Below are positions 1 through 9,859 of a stretch of 64,000 nt of DNA, piece after piece. Location of the stretch: contig DYKB01000001.1 in assembly GCA_020722815.1 (NCBI GenBank), positions 124,001 through 188,000 of the forward strand, written 5' to 3'. The notes below the pieces were generated by a model. That model saw nothing but the letters and a program-made list of their open reading frames with translations. It ran no database searches and had not been told where the DNA came from. The number at the start of each line of letters is the position of its first letter. Position 1 is the stretch's first letter. Both the position numbers and the translations under genes were made by a program. This DNA is from Caldithrix sp. Lineage in GTDB: Bacteria > Zhuqueibacterota > Zhuqueibacteria > Thermofontimicrobiales > Sulfurfontimicrobiaceae.

Positions 1-466
1 CAACCTGATAAGGGGGGGGGTTCAGCTTAAAATGATTGGCGATTTCCAGTAAAACAGCCACTCCCGAAGCGCCATCATTCGCTCCCATGACCGGTTCAGT
101 CCTTTTTGCCTTATCTTCATCCATATCTGACTGGGGACGTGTGTCCCAATGAGCACATAATACCACTTTTCTTTTAGCCGCTGGATTAAATTTAGCAATG
201 ACATTGACACCACGCATATTTTTCATGGTTCCGGGCAAAAGGTATTGAAATTCCTGTAAAGAGACTTTGGCGGCAAATCTGGAAAGTTCCTGTTCGAAAA
301 ATTTCAGACAATTTTGATGGCCAACGGAACCGGGAACGCGTGGTCCAAATGTGCACTGCTTTTTGAGATAATCAAAAGCTCTTGTCTTATTAAATACCGG
401 TGTACGGCTAAAACCCACGTTTGATAACACAGCAATCAAAATAATTAAAAAAATTTTAATTTTCAT
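1..466 (-). CDS. M28-family glutaminyl-peptide cyclotransferase-like metalloenzyme (partial, C-terminus off the left edge)
   Basis: This is the N-terminal 155 residues, translated from the reverse strand with ATG at 466. A hydrophobic signal peptide (about residues 1-20) is followed by the motif CTFGPRVPGSVGH (about 38-50), then AHWDTRP (about 105) and GANDGASGVAVLLE (about 128). This succession is typical of the glutaminyl cyclase branch of M28 zinc enzymes; the His in AHWD and the Asp in GANDG are expected zinc ligands. The family converts N-terminal Gln to pyroglutamate in exported proteins, although some members are aminopeptidases. A run of nine G at 12-20 lies in frame and encodes Pro-Pro, as expected for the family, so I see no frameshift. 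The gene lies just downstream of sprA on the same strand. The family call is firm; the cyclase rather than peptidase activity is inferred. Confidence 0.8.
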   Translation of the reverse strand, partial: MKIKIFLIILIAVLSNVGFSRTPVFNKTRAFDYLKKQCTFGPRVPGSVGHQNCLKFFEQELSRFAAKVSLQEFQYLLPGTMKNMRGVNVIAKFNPAAKRKVVLCAHWDTRPQSDMDEDKAKRTEPVMGANDGASGVAVLLEIANHFKLNPPPYQV

Positions 467-494
467 TTTTCAAGTCAGCTTAAATAAGTGTGAT

Positions 495-3400
495 TTAATT
501 CCCCCGGATTGAAATATTGACATCGATACCAAATTCCTGAAGAGATGTATCACCAATCATCTTATTTTTTGTTTTTCCAACGGTAAAAAACATACCGCCA
601 GTTACGCGATCACTAAACGAATAGCGCATGGTTGGCTTAAATTCCCATTTTTCATTACTATCTTTTGGAATCCATTTTCCTTCACGGGTCATGAACGATT
701 CATTACTTGTCGAAGAAAGCGTCAACGACAGGTCGATATTATTTTTCAATTCTTTATTTTTAAATGGCCAAATTGGCAAAGGAATTCGAAAGCCACCTCG
801 TTTTGAATAATTTGCCGTTAGTGAAAGATCAGAAGACACTCTTTTGTTCGCACCAGTTGCATATTTTTTATTATCATCAATTGATTCACTCATGTTATAT
901 CGGATATTAACCGTGATATTCTTTTTTAATGTCATGTTCATGCCGACTAAAGGCCGCCAATTTGATGTTGTTGTCACATTGTTAATTTCTGAACTTGAAT
1001 TAGTCCATTTATCACGCGTCTCACCACTATAGGCATGATCTAAACTCACCCGTGTTGCAAATTTATTAATCAAAGGAATTTTTTCCAGACCACTCCATCG
1101 AAATGTCCAATCCGGGAAGGGATTTCCATTAAAATTATTATGCGAAGAACCTCCCGTTTTCTGGGCAGCATTCTGAACATCACTATTAAATTTATAGGCA
1201 AATGTCAATTTCATATTCGTGGAAATATCCAATCCCGACTGTATTGAATAGTTTTCACTCTGGGAAAATGAGCTATTTCTATCACCAGCACTTTCTTCGA
1301 GTGAGATGCCTGGATCGCTTCTCGGTGAGAGGCGATAAGCCCAACTGGGCATCCCTTCCTGTAAACCGGATAAATTACTATTTTCATTACGGCCATAACT
1401 GACTGTGATCTGCTGAAATTTTTTTGTAATAAAATTAAGGCTGGAAACAAAAAATCCAGGCCCCGTCTTTTCTTTCTTTACTTTCGCTTTTGGTTTATCT
1501 TTATCATCTTCTGTTGGTGCCGGCGTTGGACGTCTTCGGGCAGCAGGAGCGGCACTACTAGAAGTGATTTTAAAAATTGAGGACACCATCTGGTTCGGAT
1601 TAAAATTCACATTTCCAGAAATTGACGAACTGCTATTCGCACTCCGACCCAATGACTCCTGCATAATATTATTACTCCAACGAAAGTTTGCGCTATAATT
1701 CACCGTCGTTGTCAGCCAGCGGACAAAATTCGGATTGTATCTCACGCTGAAACTTTGAGCATCACCGGTTTTCGTGCCAAATTTCCCATTAAAAATATCG
1801 GTTATTTTAAGTGTGGAATCCGCATTCATCGCATTTTCCAAATCCGAATCCCAGCTTCGCGTATAATTAAAACCTAAACTTTCAAATAAATTATATCCAC
1901 CCTGAATTTGACGTTTAATATTAAATTGTCGCTTATAACTTTTTTTCCCTTCGGCCGCCAAATCTTCCTTGAGACGGGTTTCGCGAAAATCTCTTGAGTA
2001 AGTTCCATTCATACTGGTCGAAATTTGTGAAGGAAGATAATAAATTTTTAATTGACTTAAAGGCTTTACAAAAGAACTTTTGCCTAACCATTTAAATGGC
2101 TCAAAATAATTTCTTTTTCCAAAATTAATACTGTATGAAACCCCGCCCGCATGAGATTCATTATTTTGCGCTTTTAAGGATGAATTATGGCCATCTGCCC
2201 GGCGAGTACTATAATTCAAGCTAATATTATCCAATGTATGTTGAATGAGAAAATTTTTCGACCGCATCCCTTTTTTGAACGAGACACTCAAGCCTTGATT
2301 TCTCATATAATTGACTTCAGCCTCTTTCCGGAGTGGATCCGCAACATCTTTATAAAGAATGTCACTCTGTGCCAGATATTTCGGGAAGCCTTCTGATTCG
2401 GAAAAACTCACATTAACCGGAAGTGACAGCCCCCATTCTGTTGGGAAAAATTTTCCGAAATTTATATTTGTTCCCACCGTGTTACGAATTTCATTTTGTC
2501 CCTGACCGAAACGTTGCTCGATAGTATGAAAATCGGCATCACGGCGTTCAATCTCGGCATTTAAGGTTAGCAAATCAGCCAACCGTAAATCCAACCGGGC
2601 GCGCATGGCAATCCCCTGCTCCTTTTTAACCTCTGATAAGCGTAACTCGTTCAACCATACCTGTATTTCTTTGTCTGGTCTAATCGTATGGCGTGAACGG
2701 TTCTTTAAGCCTAAAGTTATTTGACGGATGTTGGTTAACGAGGGTTCGCCACCAACTCTTAAAATATATTGATAACTTTTTTCATTGATCCACTCAACAT
2801 ATTCCCGGGTTTCTACCTTTTTCTCTACATTTTTTATGCTATCAAAAACACTTGTTATATAGGTATCTTTGATATTCTCTTTCAGGCTGGCCAGTTGTCC
2901 GAGATCGATTTCCATATCATTACCGTCCCAACCGCCCTTGACCGGGGCGCGATATTCATAATAATTCTCATCATCGGAACCAAAGCGGATAAAAAACTCC
3001 AGGCCCATACTATCTGGATCAAATACTTCATAGTAGGCACCGGAGGGACTCCCATCACCGCCATGAACAAACATTTTCATTTTGTTATAGGTTAAGAAAT
3101 CTAACGGCTGGGGTAAATTTTTCTGCGCAATACCTTCGGCATCCCGCGGCAAATCGCTAGTCACGCTTAAAACCAATGCCTGTTCTTTGGCGATGACACG
3201 TGTAATTCGATCAACCACCCCCGAAACACCTGGCGGTGGAATGTAATCTTCATTCTCATGTGTATTCATCACCGAAACAGCTACGGTGGTATCATTGCTT
3301 TCATCATAAATGAAACCGCGAAGATCCGTAGAATCATTCAGGATATCTTTTAATTTATCCCGTGTATAAAGACCTTTTTCAATCCATTGGTTACCAACAA

Positions 3401-6400
3401 TATTGATTTCCGCGAATGAAATCCGGGTCGGTTCTTCCATCCCATCAAACCAGATTCGAAAATATTCAATCAGGTCAAATGTTGGATTTCCAATTTTTTT
3501 GACATAATCATTTAGCGGGATTCGATATAATCGCCATTTATCCTGTTCGTTCGAACCACCCTGAATATATTTTTTAGTGTTCTGATCGATCTGTGGATCT
3601 AAATCAAATGTATATTCAAAGTACGAATTTTCAATATCGATATCACCGTTTCCATTAATATCTTCGGTATCCGGTGTTCGAACCGAAACATCGTCCTTTT
3701 CATTATTTTCGGTTCCGTTGATTCGCTCATAATTACCCGTGCGTTCCTGATACGCCCAGTCATCATTACTAACAGGTTCCGCATCCTCCTGACGAATACC
3801 GTCACTATTAAGATCCCACCAGTCGTCAGCACCCGGCATCTCATCGAGACCGATATCTTCGCCATCATCCAAAAGACCATTGGCAATGCCATATTTTCTA
3901 TCTTCGGTGTTTAACGCTGGAAAATAGGAATTTTTTTCCTGGTTAAAATCGGTTGAGCCTTTTCGATAATTAGGAATCACATCTTCAGAGATTTGTCCCA
4001 AATCAACATGAACCCGGCCTTTAAGTTTGGGACATTTTAGCCAGATTTCCAGGTATTTGCTCTCACTCTGATTGGCATATCCCGCCGACAGGGCTCGCAT
4101 AATCCCGCCCCAATTCTGGGCGCGATTATCAGGCTCCAATGCTTTTGAGGGATCAAAATAAATAGTGAGAACCGGCATTGTCTGCGGAACATTCGCATTG
4201 ACATCACGATTGGGCCAGATTTCCTGAATCGCAATCTGATTATATGGATTGTACCAGTAAAGTGCACCTAACCGTGAGGCACGGGAACGCCCAATTTCGG
4301 TAAAAAGAGATTCCTCAGGCGTTGAAGCTAGAACCCAGGAGCGTCTGATTACACCCAGCGGTGTGGTTCGATTGGATCCTTCAAAATCATCGATATAAGC
4401 CACGCCGTCATTATCACCAGTTCCTTCATTATTAAGCGTATTGGGATTGGGAATACTCTGGGCAATTTCAGCTTCAAAATCGACCTGCGATTCAGCTTTG
4501 GTTCGAATAAAAGGCAGGGCATCTACAGCTTTGGTCAAAAAGTTGGGTTGAAAACTTAATTTGGTGTTCAAATCCCAAATGATGTTCCGCATGGGTCCCT
4601 GACCAACCCGCACCTTTTGATCCAGCGTTCGTTGATTCAGATAGAGAAAGGTTCCGCCAATAAAAGAATTATCCCATAAATCATATTTCGCATGGAGTCC
4701 TAACAACGTTTTCTTTTCTAATTGAAAGAACTCATTCCGTTGATAAGAAATTTCAATATTTGCGGAGGGGCTGGTGGCATCGTCACGTAAAATTGTCAAA
4801 CTACCGGTTTGATAATCAATGATATAATCTTTCCCGGAAACCAACCGACCACCATTTAAATAGACTTCTTCCGAATTTTCGATGACATTGAAACCCAGCA
4901 TATAATTTGCGGACCGGGTCTTGGCTTTCACTTCAATGTAAAATTTGCTTTCTTTATTAATTTCCGATTGATTTACTTTATCATAAATTTTACAACGTTT
5001 ATCATCTTCTAAAAGCACAAAATTTTCACCGGTTATATTAGGTTGATTCAAGTACTTCATAACGAATTTGCCCGTATCCGGATCAAATGGTTTATGGAAC
5101 GGGAATTCCAGTTCACCTTCTTTGAACCGTAGCAGATTCGGATTCCGATCAATAAAACCATCCGGCTCACCAGCACCACTATTCGCTTTCAGGTCTAATC
5201 CAAATATTTCCAGATAATTTTTTTTATCGGTGGAACCGCGTACCGTACCAATTTCCTGATCAGTTCCTGAAGGTGATTTATAAAATATTTTGACCTCAAA
5301 TTCATCTTCGGGAACATCACGGCCAATCGAATAGATGTTTCGAAGCATTAAATCCCAGGTTTTGTGCTGTGGACGTGGATTTTTCGGTTTAATTAATTTC
5401 AAAACGGGAATTTTGGTGTAGGTTAATTGACCAATTTCCATCACGTTGGGATCGTTAATATTGCTGCCGGTCTTATAGGCGACGGCCAAAATTTCTTCAT
5501 CCTGCAGGGTATTTCGTAAAGTAAGCTTACCGGTATAAGGATCGACGACATATTCGCTTTTATCCAATCGCTTGAACCAGCCTTTTTCATATTCAAACTC
5601 GCGACGAAAATTAATGGTATCACGTTGGGCCAAAGCGATTGAATCACTTAATGCCCAGGCATAAACGACCTGTGGGGATGCCTGATAATTGATACCTGAT
5701 TTATAAACTTCGATATCCAGAATTTGATCTTCCGGCGCATATTGATGAACGCCATTCTTGTAATTTCCCCAATATTTTTTACGATATTCGAGGCTTAAGA
5801 AGTAGTGACGATTTTTAATATATTGCCAATCTTCTATTTTTTTAACATCATCGGTGGCACCGCCAGAGATGCTCATCTTTTTATTTTCGCCTTTTTCCTG
5901 ACTCATCACCGACGTGAAACTCAGATTTCCCAACTTGGCTTCGGTTTTGATACCAAACAGGCCGGAACTTTTTCCACTAAAGGTGACAAACCGGGTGGCT
6001 GGTAAGGAAAGGGCAATATTACCGGCTTCAATATTTTGAATGATTTCGTCTTCGAAACCGGTGTATTTTAATTTAATTGTATTTTCAAAATCAAAAGCAC
6101 GTTCACTATTCTGATCCACACTAACGGTAACTTTTTCACCCACATGTCCCTGAACCTGAAATTGCTGCGTCTGCTCCATTTTAAAATTATAATCAGAACC
6201 ACGCGTAATCGAGGTTTTCACCTGATCGCGTTTCTCGTGTCGGAATCCACCTTTAATATTGATATTTCCGGTAACCGACAGCGACACCCGATCACCACCA
6301 AATATCTGCTGGAAGGCTTTCGATTTAATTTTCATGGGCACTTGAATTTCCAGACCGCCCCGACCGCGTTCGCGTGGCTGCAATTCACCTGATAAATACC

Positions 6401-6788
6401 GCTGGGTCTGCGTATTCCAGAAAACCGTCAACCGATTTAATTTTTCATGTCGAATATATTCTTTAATTGGTATCTCATAACTAATGGTAAATGGATCGTT
6501 ATATAAATTCTCGCTAATTACCATATTGGCACCGGTCGAATCGAACTGGACGGTTCGTCGAAAACCACGCGGCATTAATTCAAAATCAGGCGCCAGACGA
6601 CCATTGGTGTATTCGAGATTATTTAATTTCGCAATTGAAAAAGGAGCTAATGGCGAGCTAACTTTTCCCAATTCAAGTCGAGGATTATACTTACTAAAAA
6701 TCTGAGCATTTAATAACAGTAAAAAAAGTATTAAGATGAACGGAAAAATGCACTTTGAATTCAATTTATTCAGCTTCAAGTGAACCAT
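495..6788 (-). CDS. sprA: SprA/Sov-type giant outer-membrane translocon protein of the type 9 secretion system
   Basis: The protein is about 2,097 residues, close to the usual 2,000-2,400 of SprA, the very large beta-barrel that forms the outer-membrane channel of the type 9 secretion system. I chose the ATG at 6788 because it places a clean signal peptide at the N-terminus (hydrophobic core about 14-26, then NA|QIFSK). An in-frame GTG at 6848 would add 20 residues in front of it. SprA hallmarks include the N-terminal segment around GFEDEIIQNIEAGN, repeated beta-strand blocks, and a C-terminus rich in alternating aromatic/polar strands. Asp-rich loops such as DLNSDGIRQED and DINGNGDIDIEN resemble Ca2+-binding loops. 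A Pro/Ala/Lys-rich low-complexity insert is encoded near 1450-1560. No other T9SS gene is visible in the window. Confidence 0.9.
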   Translation of the reverse strand: MVHLKLNKLNSKCIFPFILILFLLLLNAQIFSKYNPRLELGKVSSPLAPFSIAKLNNLEYTNGRLAPDFELMPRGFRRTVQFDSTGANMVISENLYNDPFTISYEIPIKEYIRHEKLNRLTVFWNTQTQRYLSGELQPRERGRGGLEIQVPMKIKSKAFQQIFGGDRVSLSVTGNINIKGGFRHEKRDQVKTSITRGSDYNFKMEQTQQFQVQGHVGEKVTVSVDQNSERAFDFENTIKLKYTGFEDEIIQNIEAGNIALSLPATRFVTFSGKSSGLFGIKTEAKLGNLSFTSVMSQEKGENKKMSISGGATDDVKKIEDWQYIKNRHYFLSLEYRKKYWGNYKNGVHQYAPEDQILDIEVYKSGINYQASPQVVYAWALSDSIALAQRDTINFRREFEYEKGWFKRLDKSEYVVDPYTGKLTLRNTLQDEEILAVAYKTGSNINDPNVMEIGQLTYTKIPVLKLIKPKNPRPQHKTWDLMLRNIYSIGRDVPEDEFEVKIFYKSPSGTDQEIGTVRGSTDKKNYLEIFGLDLKANSGAGEPDGFIDRNPNLLRFKEGELEFPFHKPFDPDTGKFVMKYLNQPNITGENFVLLEDDKRCKIYDKVNQSEINKESKFYIEVKAKTRSANYMLGFNVIENSEEVYLNGGRLVSGKDYIIDYQTGSLTILRDDATSPSANIEISYQRNEFFQLEKKTLLGLHAKYDLWDNSFIGGTFLYLNQRTLDQKVRVGQGPMRNIIWDLNTKLSFQPNFLTKAVDALPFIRTKAESQVDFEAEIAQSIPNPNTLNNEGTGDNDGVAYIDDFEGSNRTTPLGVIRRSWVLASTPEESLFTEIGRSRASRLGALYWYNPYNQIAIQEIWPNRDVNANVPQTMPVLTIYFDPSKALEPDNRAQNWGGIMRALSAGYANQSESKYLEIWLKCPKLKGRVHVDLGQISEDVIPNYRKGSTDFNQEKNSYFPALNTEDRKYGIANGLLDDGEDIGLDEMPGADDWWDLNSDGIRQEDAEPVSNDDWAYQERTGNYERINGTENNEKDDVSVRTPDTEDINGNGDIDIENSYFEYTFDLDPQIDQNTKKYIQGGSNEQDKWRLYRIPLNDYVKKIGNPTFDLIEYFRIWFDGMEEPTRISFAEINIVGNQWIEKGLYTRDKLKDILNDSTDLRGFIYDESNDTTVAVSVMNTHENEDYIPPPGVSGVVDRITRVIAKEQALVLSVTSDLPRDAEGIAQKNLPQPLDFLTYNKMKMFVHGGDGSPSGAYYEVFDPDSMGLEFFIRFGSDDENYYEYRAPVKGGWDGNDMEIDLGQLASLKENIKDTYITSVFDSIKNVEKKVETREYVEWINEKSYQYILRVGGEPSLTNIRQITLGLKNRSRHTIRPDKEIQVWLNELRLSEVKKEQGIAMRARLDLRLADLLTLNAEIERRDADFHTIEQRFGQGQNEIRNTVGTNINFGKFFPTEWGLSLPVNVSFSESEGFPKYLAQSDILYKDVADPLRKEAEVNYMRNQGLSVSFKKGMRSKNFLIQHTLDNISLNYSTRRADGHNSSLKAQNNESHAGGVSYSINFGKRNYFEPFKWLGKSSFVKPLSQLKIYYLPSQISTSMNGTYSRDFRETRLKEDLAAEGKKSYKRQFNIKRQIQGGYNLFESLGFNYTRSWDSDLENAMNADSTLKITDIFNGKFGTKTGDAQSFSVRYNPNFVRWLTTTVNYSANFRWSNNIMQESLGRSANSSSSISGNVNFNPNQMVSSIFKITSSSAAPAARRRPTPAPTEDDKDKPKAKVKKEKTGPGFFVSSLNFITKKFQQITVSYGRNENSNLSGLQEGMPSWAYRLSPRSDPGISLEESAGDRNSSFSQSENYSIQSGLDISTNMKLTFAYKFNSDVQNAAQKTGGSSHNNFNGNPFPDWTFRWSGLEKIPLINKFATRVSLDHAYSGETRDKWTNSSSEINNVTTTSNWRPLVGMNMTLKKNITVNIRYNMSESIDDNKKYATGANKRVSSDLSLTANYSKRGGFRIPLPIWPFKNKELKNNIDLSLTLSSTSNESFMTREGKWIPKDSNEKWEFKPTMRYSFSDRVTGGMFFTVGKTKNKMIGDTSLQEFGIDVNISIRGN

Positions 6789-7197
6789 ACGAATTATATC
6801 TAACCTTATGATTGAACTCTTTGCAAATCCCTCAAGCGTTACCAACACAGTTCAAAGAGATTTGCTGTAATTAGTTTTTTGAACCAGTATCATATTTATT
6901 CGATAGTCATCCTCCATCTTTATTGATAGAACAATTCACCACTTTCATCAATACAGTATATAAACTTCAACGATGATGCGTTATTGCATTTGCTTCGGAA
7001 AAATTGTTAACCCAATATCAACCGAGGAATTAAAAAATCCATTTTAAAAAAGCAAAAGTGAAGCCAAACCCGTAAACTTGAAAATTTATCTTTGAAATGT
7101 AAAAATTTGTTGTATATTAATGTCCTATATATTACCTTTAAAAATTAAATTTCGTTCCCTACAAATTGCATAAATCATATAAAAAGCTGATTCATTT
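6789..7197. other. Divergent intergenic region between sprA and lptF
   Basis: About 400 bp of very AT-rich DNA separate the divergent sprA and lptF genes, so it should hold promoters for both. I see no RNA gene, credible small ORF or strong hairpin. A possible sigma-70-like promoter for lptF is listed separately. No convincing promoter for sprA was identified by eye. Confidence 0.6.
7092..7120 (+). promoter_or_regulatory. Possible sigma-70-type promoter for lptF
   Basis: TTGAAA at 7092-7097 is separated by 17 bp from TATTAA at 7115-7120, about 77 bp before the lptF start. The flanks are so AT-rich that chance matches are likely. Confidence 0.3.
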
Positions 7198-8691
7198 ATG
7201 ATTCTAAACTTTTTAATAATACAAAGATACATTCTGAAAAGACATTTTGGACCATTTATTTTCGGTTTATTAATAATTACACTTCTGTTCCTGTTAAACC
7301 TGGTATTTAGAATCCTTGGGCGAATTCTGAGTAAGGGTTTGGATTTGGCGGTGATTATTGAATTTTTTATACTCAATTTAGCCTGGATAATTGCCATGGC
7401 TGTGCCGATGGCCGTACTCACCGCCGCATTAATGGCATTTGGAACCCTTTCGGCTGATAACGAAATAACAGCGTTAAAGGCCAGTGGCGTCAATTTAATG
7501 CGAATAATCGGTTTTAATCTTATCATCGCTTCTTTTTTAGCCGCAGAACTCATCTGGTTTAATAATTCGGTACTACCGAATTTTAATCATCGGGCGCGAC
7601 TGTTGGGTACCGATATCAATGCAAAACGCCCCACCCTGAAACTGGAGCCAGGGGTTCTTTTCCAACAGGAAGAATTTAATATTTTGGTACAAAAAATTCT
7701 GGAAGAAAAAGAAAATGTCTCACTCGTCGCCGGTGTTACGATATTTTCAAAAGAAAGCCAACAGTATAATCAAATCATCACAGCGAAAAAAGGTGAAATT
7801 CGAGTTGATGAGAATAACGATCGTCTTCTTTTACGCCTCTTCGATGGTGAAGTTCACAAAATTGACTGGGAAAATTTAATTGATTATCAGGTACTTAAAT
7901 TTCCGGAGCATCTTATTACCATCGAAATGCCTGGTATGAAATTAATTCGGCGGGAAGATGAATATTATAGCGATCGCGAGATGAGCTCAAAACTGATGTT
8001 AAAAAAAGTTCATGAAAAATATAAAAATATGGAACAATCTCGCGAGCGTATTCTTCAGGCGGTATTGCCCCAGGTTACGAACGATTTAAAATTAAATTTA
8101 CCAACTGAAGGTAAATTGGATACCTTTTATTTACCAAATGAATTGGAAAATGATGCAAATGTTCAAAAAAGCACCTTTTTAAAGAAAAAAAAGATGCTAG
8201 AAAATAATCACCAGGAGGTGAATATCCTCCATTTGCTTTCGACGTATCAAAATCTTTACTATAAAATCCGGACCGAAAATAACATCATGAGAATTGATGA
8301 ACGTGGCTCATACTCATTATTGGTCGAAATACATAAAAAATATTCCATTCCGATTGCGTGTATCATTTTCGTTTTGGTTGGTTCGGCTTTAGGAATCATC
8401 TCAAAACGCGGGAATATGGCCGCCAGTAGTGGAGTGGGACTTTTCTTTTTCTTATTGTACTGGACTTTTTTAATTGGTGGCGAAGAGTTGGCGGATAGAC
8501 AGATTATTTCCCCCGCGGTGGCGATGTGGTCACCCAATGTAATTGTGGGCATATTGGGCGTTTATTTGACATTTGCTATCGTGAAAGAAACGCCTTTAAT
8601 TTTCACGAATTTAGGTATTAAACCACTCTTTCAACCACTTATACAACTATTTCAAAATGAAAAAGCAGAATCGAATCATGAAAATTCTTGA
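7198..8691 (+). CDS. lptF: LptF/LptG-family lipopolysaccharide export permease (first copy, LptF position)
   Basis: This 497-residue inner-membrane protein is a YjgP/YjgQ-family permease, one half of the LptB2FG exporter that extracts LPS from the inner membrane and passes it to LptC/LptA. Transmembrane helices lie at about residues 15-40, 55-85 and 95-115, followed by a periplasmic beta-jellyroll region and three further helices near 385-480. The motif NEITALKASGVNLMRI (about 94-110) is characteristic. The protein is longer than the usual 360-400 residues because of a charged insert at about 255-365 between the jellyroll and the fourth helix. The next gene, the partner permease, overlaps its 3' end, which supports co-translation. 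Assignment as LptF rather than LptG rests on gene order. Confidence 0.85.
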   Translation: MILNFLIIQRYILKRHFGPFIFGLLIITLLFLLNLVFRILGRILSKGLDLAVIIEFFILNLAWIIAMAVPMAVLTAALMAFGTLSADNEITALKASGVNLMRIIGFNLIIASFLAAELIWFNNSVLPNFNHRARLLGTDINAKRPTLKLEPGVLFQQEEFNILVQKILEEKENVSLVAGVTIFSKESQQYNQIITAKKGEIRVDENNDRLLLRLFDGEVHKIDWENLIDYQVLKFPEHLITIEMPGMKLIRREDEYYSDREMSSKLMLKKVHEKYKNMEQSRERILQAVLPQVTNDLKLNLPTEGKLDTFYLPNELENDANVQKSTFLKKKKMLENNHQEVNILHLLSTYQNLYYKIRTENNIMRIDERGSYSLLVEIHKKYSIPIACIIFVLVGSALGIISKRGNMAASSGVGLFFFLLYWTFLIGGEELADRQIISPAVAMWSPNVIVGILGVYLTFAIVKETPLIFTNLGIKPLFQPLIQLFQNEKAESNHENS

Positions 8692-9754
8692 TAAATATTT
8701 ATTACAAACATTCGTCTCAACTTTGCTTTTCACGCTTTTTGCTTTTATTTGTATTTTTGTTATTGTCGATCTGGTTGATCGATTGCGTGAATTTTTAAAC
8801 CACGAGGTTCCCCGGTCTATTATTTTAAATTACTATTTATTTTATGTTCCATATATTATCACGCTTATTCTGCCAATTACGATTCTACTTTCTGCCCTGC
8901 TCAGTGTGGGAAAATTAGCACGATTCAATGAAGTAACGGCCATGAAAAGTGCTGGATTATCTATCAAACGAATTCTTTTGCCCTTATTCTTATTTGGATT
9001 TCTGCTGAGTATTTTTATGATATATTTTGGAGAACGGGTGGTTCCTTTCACCAATCAACGGATGTTTAATATAGAACGCGAAAATCTTGGCAAACATACG
9101 CATCTGGAAATGCGGCGTAATAATATCTATTTTCGCGATCCCAAATTTCAGCACTGGATTTTTATTAATCATTATGATCCCCGCTTACATAAAGCCAATC
9201 GGGTCAGCATTCAGGAGATTAATAACAATCGCCTGCTCTCCCGAATTGATGCGCAACAAATGATCTGGAAAGACAGTAGCTGGGTATTTATCAATGGAAC
9301 AGAGCGAAAACTGGTTGCTAAAAATGAATTTGATTATGAAAAATTTGATAGTCTTCGCTATAGCCAGATTTCCTTCCTGCCGGAAGATTTCGCCAAAGTT
9401 CAAAAAAAACATGAAGAAATGACCTATGCCGAATTAAAAAAGTTTATTGAAGAAGTGGCACAAAATGGCGGGGAACCACAAACCTGGCTGGTTGATCTTT
9501 ATCTTAAAATTTCTTTTCCATTTGCCAATTTCATCATTTTATTATTTGGCGCCCCGCTGGCCGCGAACAAAAATAGAAGTGGGAAGGCACTCGGATTTGG
9601 GATCAGCCTGTTTGTCGCGTTTTTCTTTTTTGGATTTGTAAAAACGGGTCAAACACTGGGGCATAATGGTGTCCTTCCACCACTCATAGCAGCCTGGCTT
9701 GGAAATTTTGTCTTCCTGGTCGCCGGTTCCATCATTCTCGTCAAAGTCAAATAA
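8678..9754 (+). CDS. lptG: LptF/LptG-family lipopolysaccharide export permease (second copy, LptG position)
   Basis: The partner permease is 358 residues from the ATG at 8678, which gives the family-typical start MKILDKYLL. An upstream in-frame ATG at 8657 would add seven residues and lengthen the overlap with lptF. Six membrane helices are predicted: three before residue 110 and three after 275. The cytoplasmic motif NEVTAMKSAGLSIKRI (about 85-100) and the C-terminal block FILLFGAPLAANKNRSGKALGFG are typical of LptG/YjgQ. With LptF and an ATPase (LptB, not in this window) it should form the LPS extractor. The ORF overlaps lptF by 14 bp, so the pair is probably translationally coupled. Confidence 0.85.
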   Translation: MKILDKYLLQTFVSTLLFTLFAFICIFVIVDLVDRLREFLNHEVPRSIILNYYLFYVPYIITLILPITILLSALLSVGKLARFNEVTAMKSAGLSIKRILLPLFLFGFLLSIFMIYFGERVVPFTNQRMFNIERENLGKHTHLEMRRNNIYFRDPKFQHWIFINHYDPRLHKANRVSIQEINNNRLLSRIDAQQMIWKDSSWVFINGTERKLVAKNEFDYEKFDSLRYSQISFLPEDFAKVQKKHEEMTYAELKKFIEEVAQNGGEPQTWLVDLYLKISFPFANFIILLFGAPLAANKNRSGKALGFGISLFVAFFFFGFVKTGQTLGHNGVLPPLIAAWLGNFVFLVAGSIILVKVK

Positions 9755-9859
9755 ATTGTGACTGAATTTTTACTGGACTTTTATAAATTTATGCACTACA
9801 ATAAAACAAGAACACTCAATTTTACACATTAATTCAAGGAAAAAGGATAACAAAAAAAT

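Noticed and set aside
12..20. Nine-G homopolymer in the M28 gene, a possible frameshift error
   Set aside because: The reading frame on both sides stays open and matches the family (ANHFKLNPPPYQV), so the run is coding as it stands.
3599..3892. Opposite-frame ORFs inside sprA and other long genes
   Set aside because: They are frame shadows of real genes, without ribosome sites or protein-like features.
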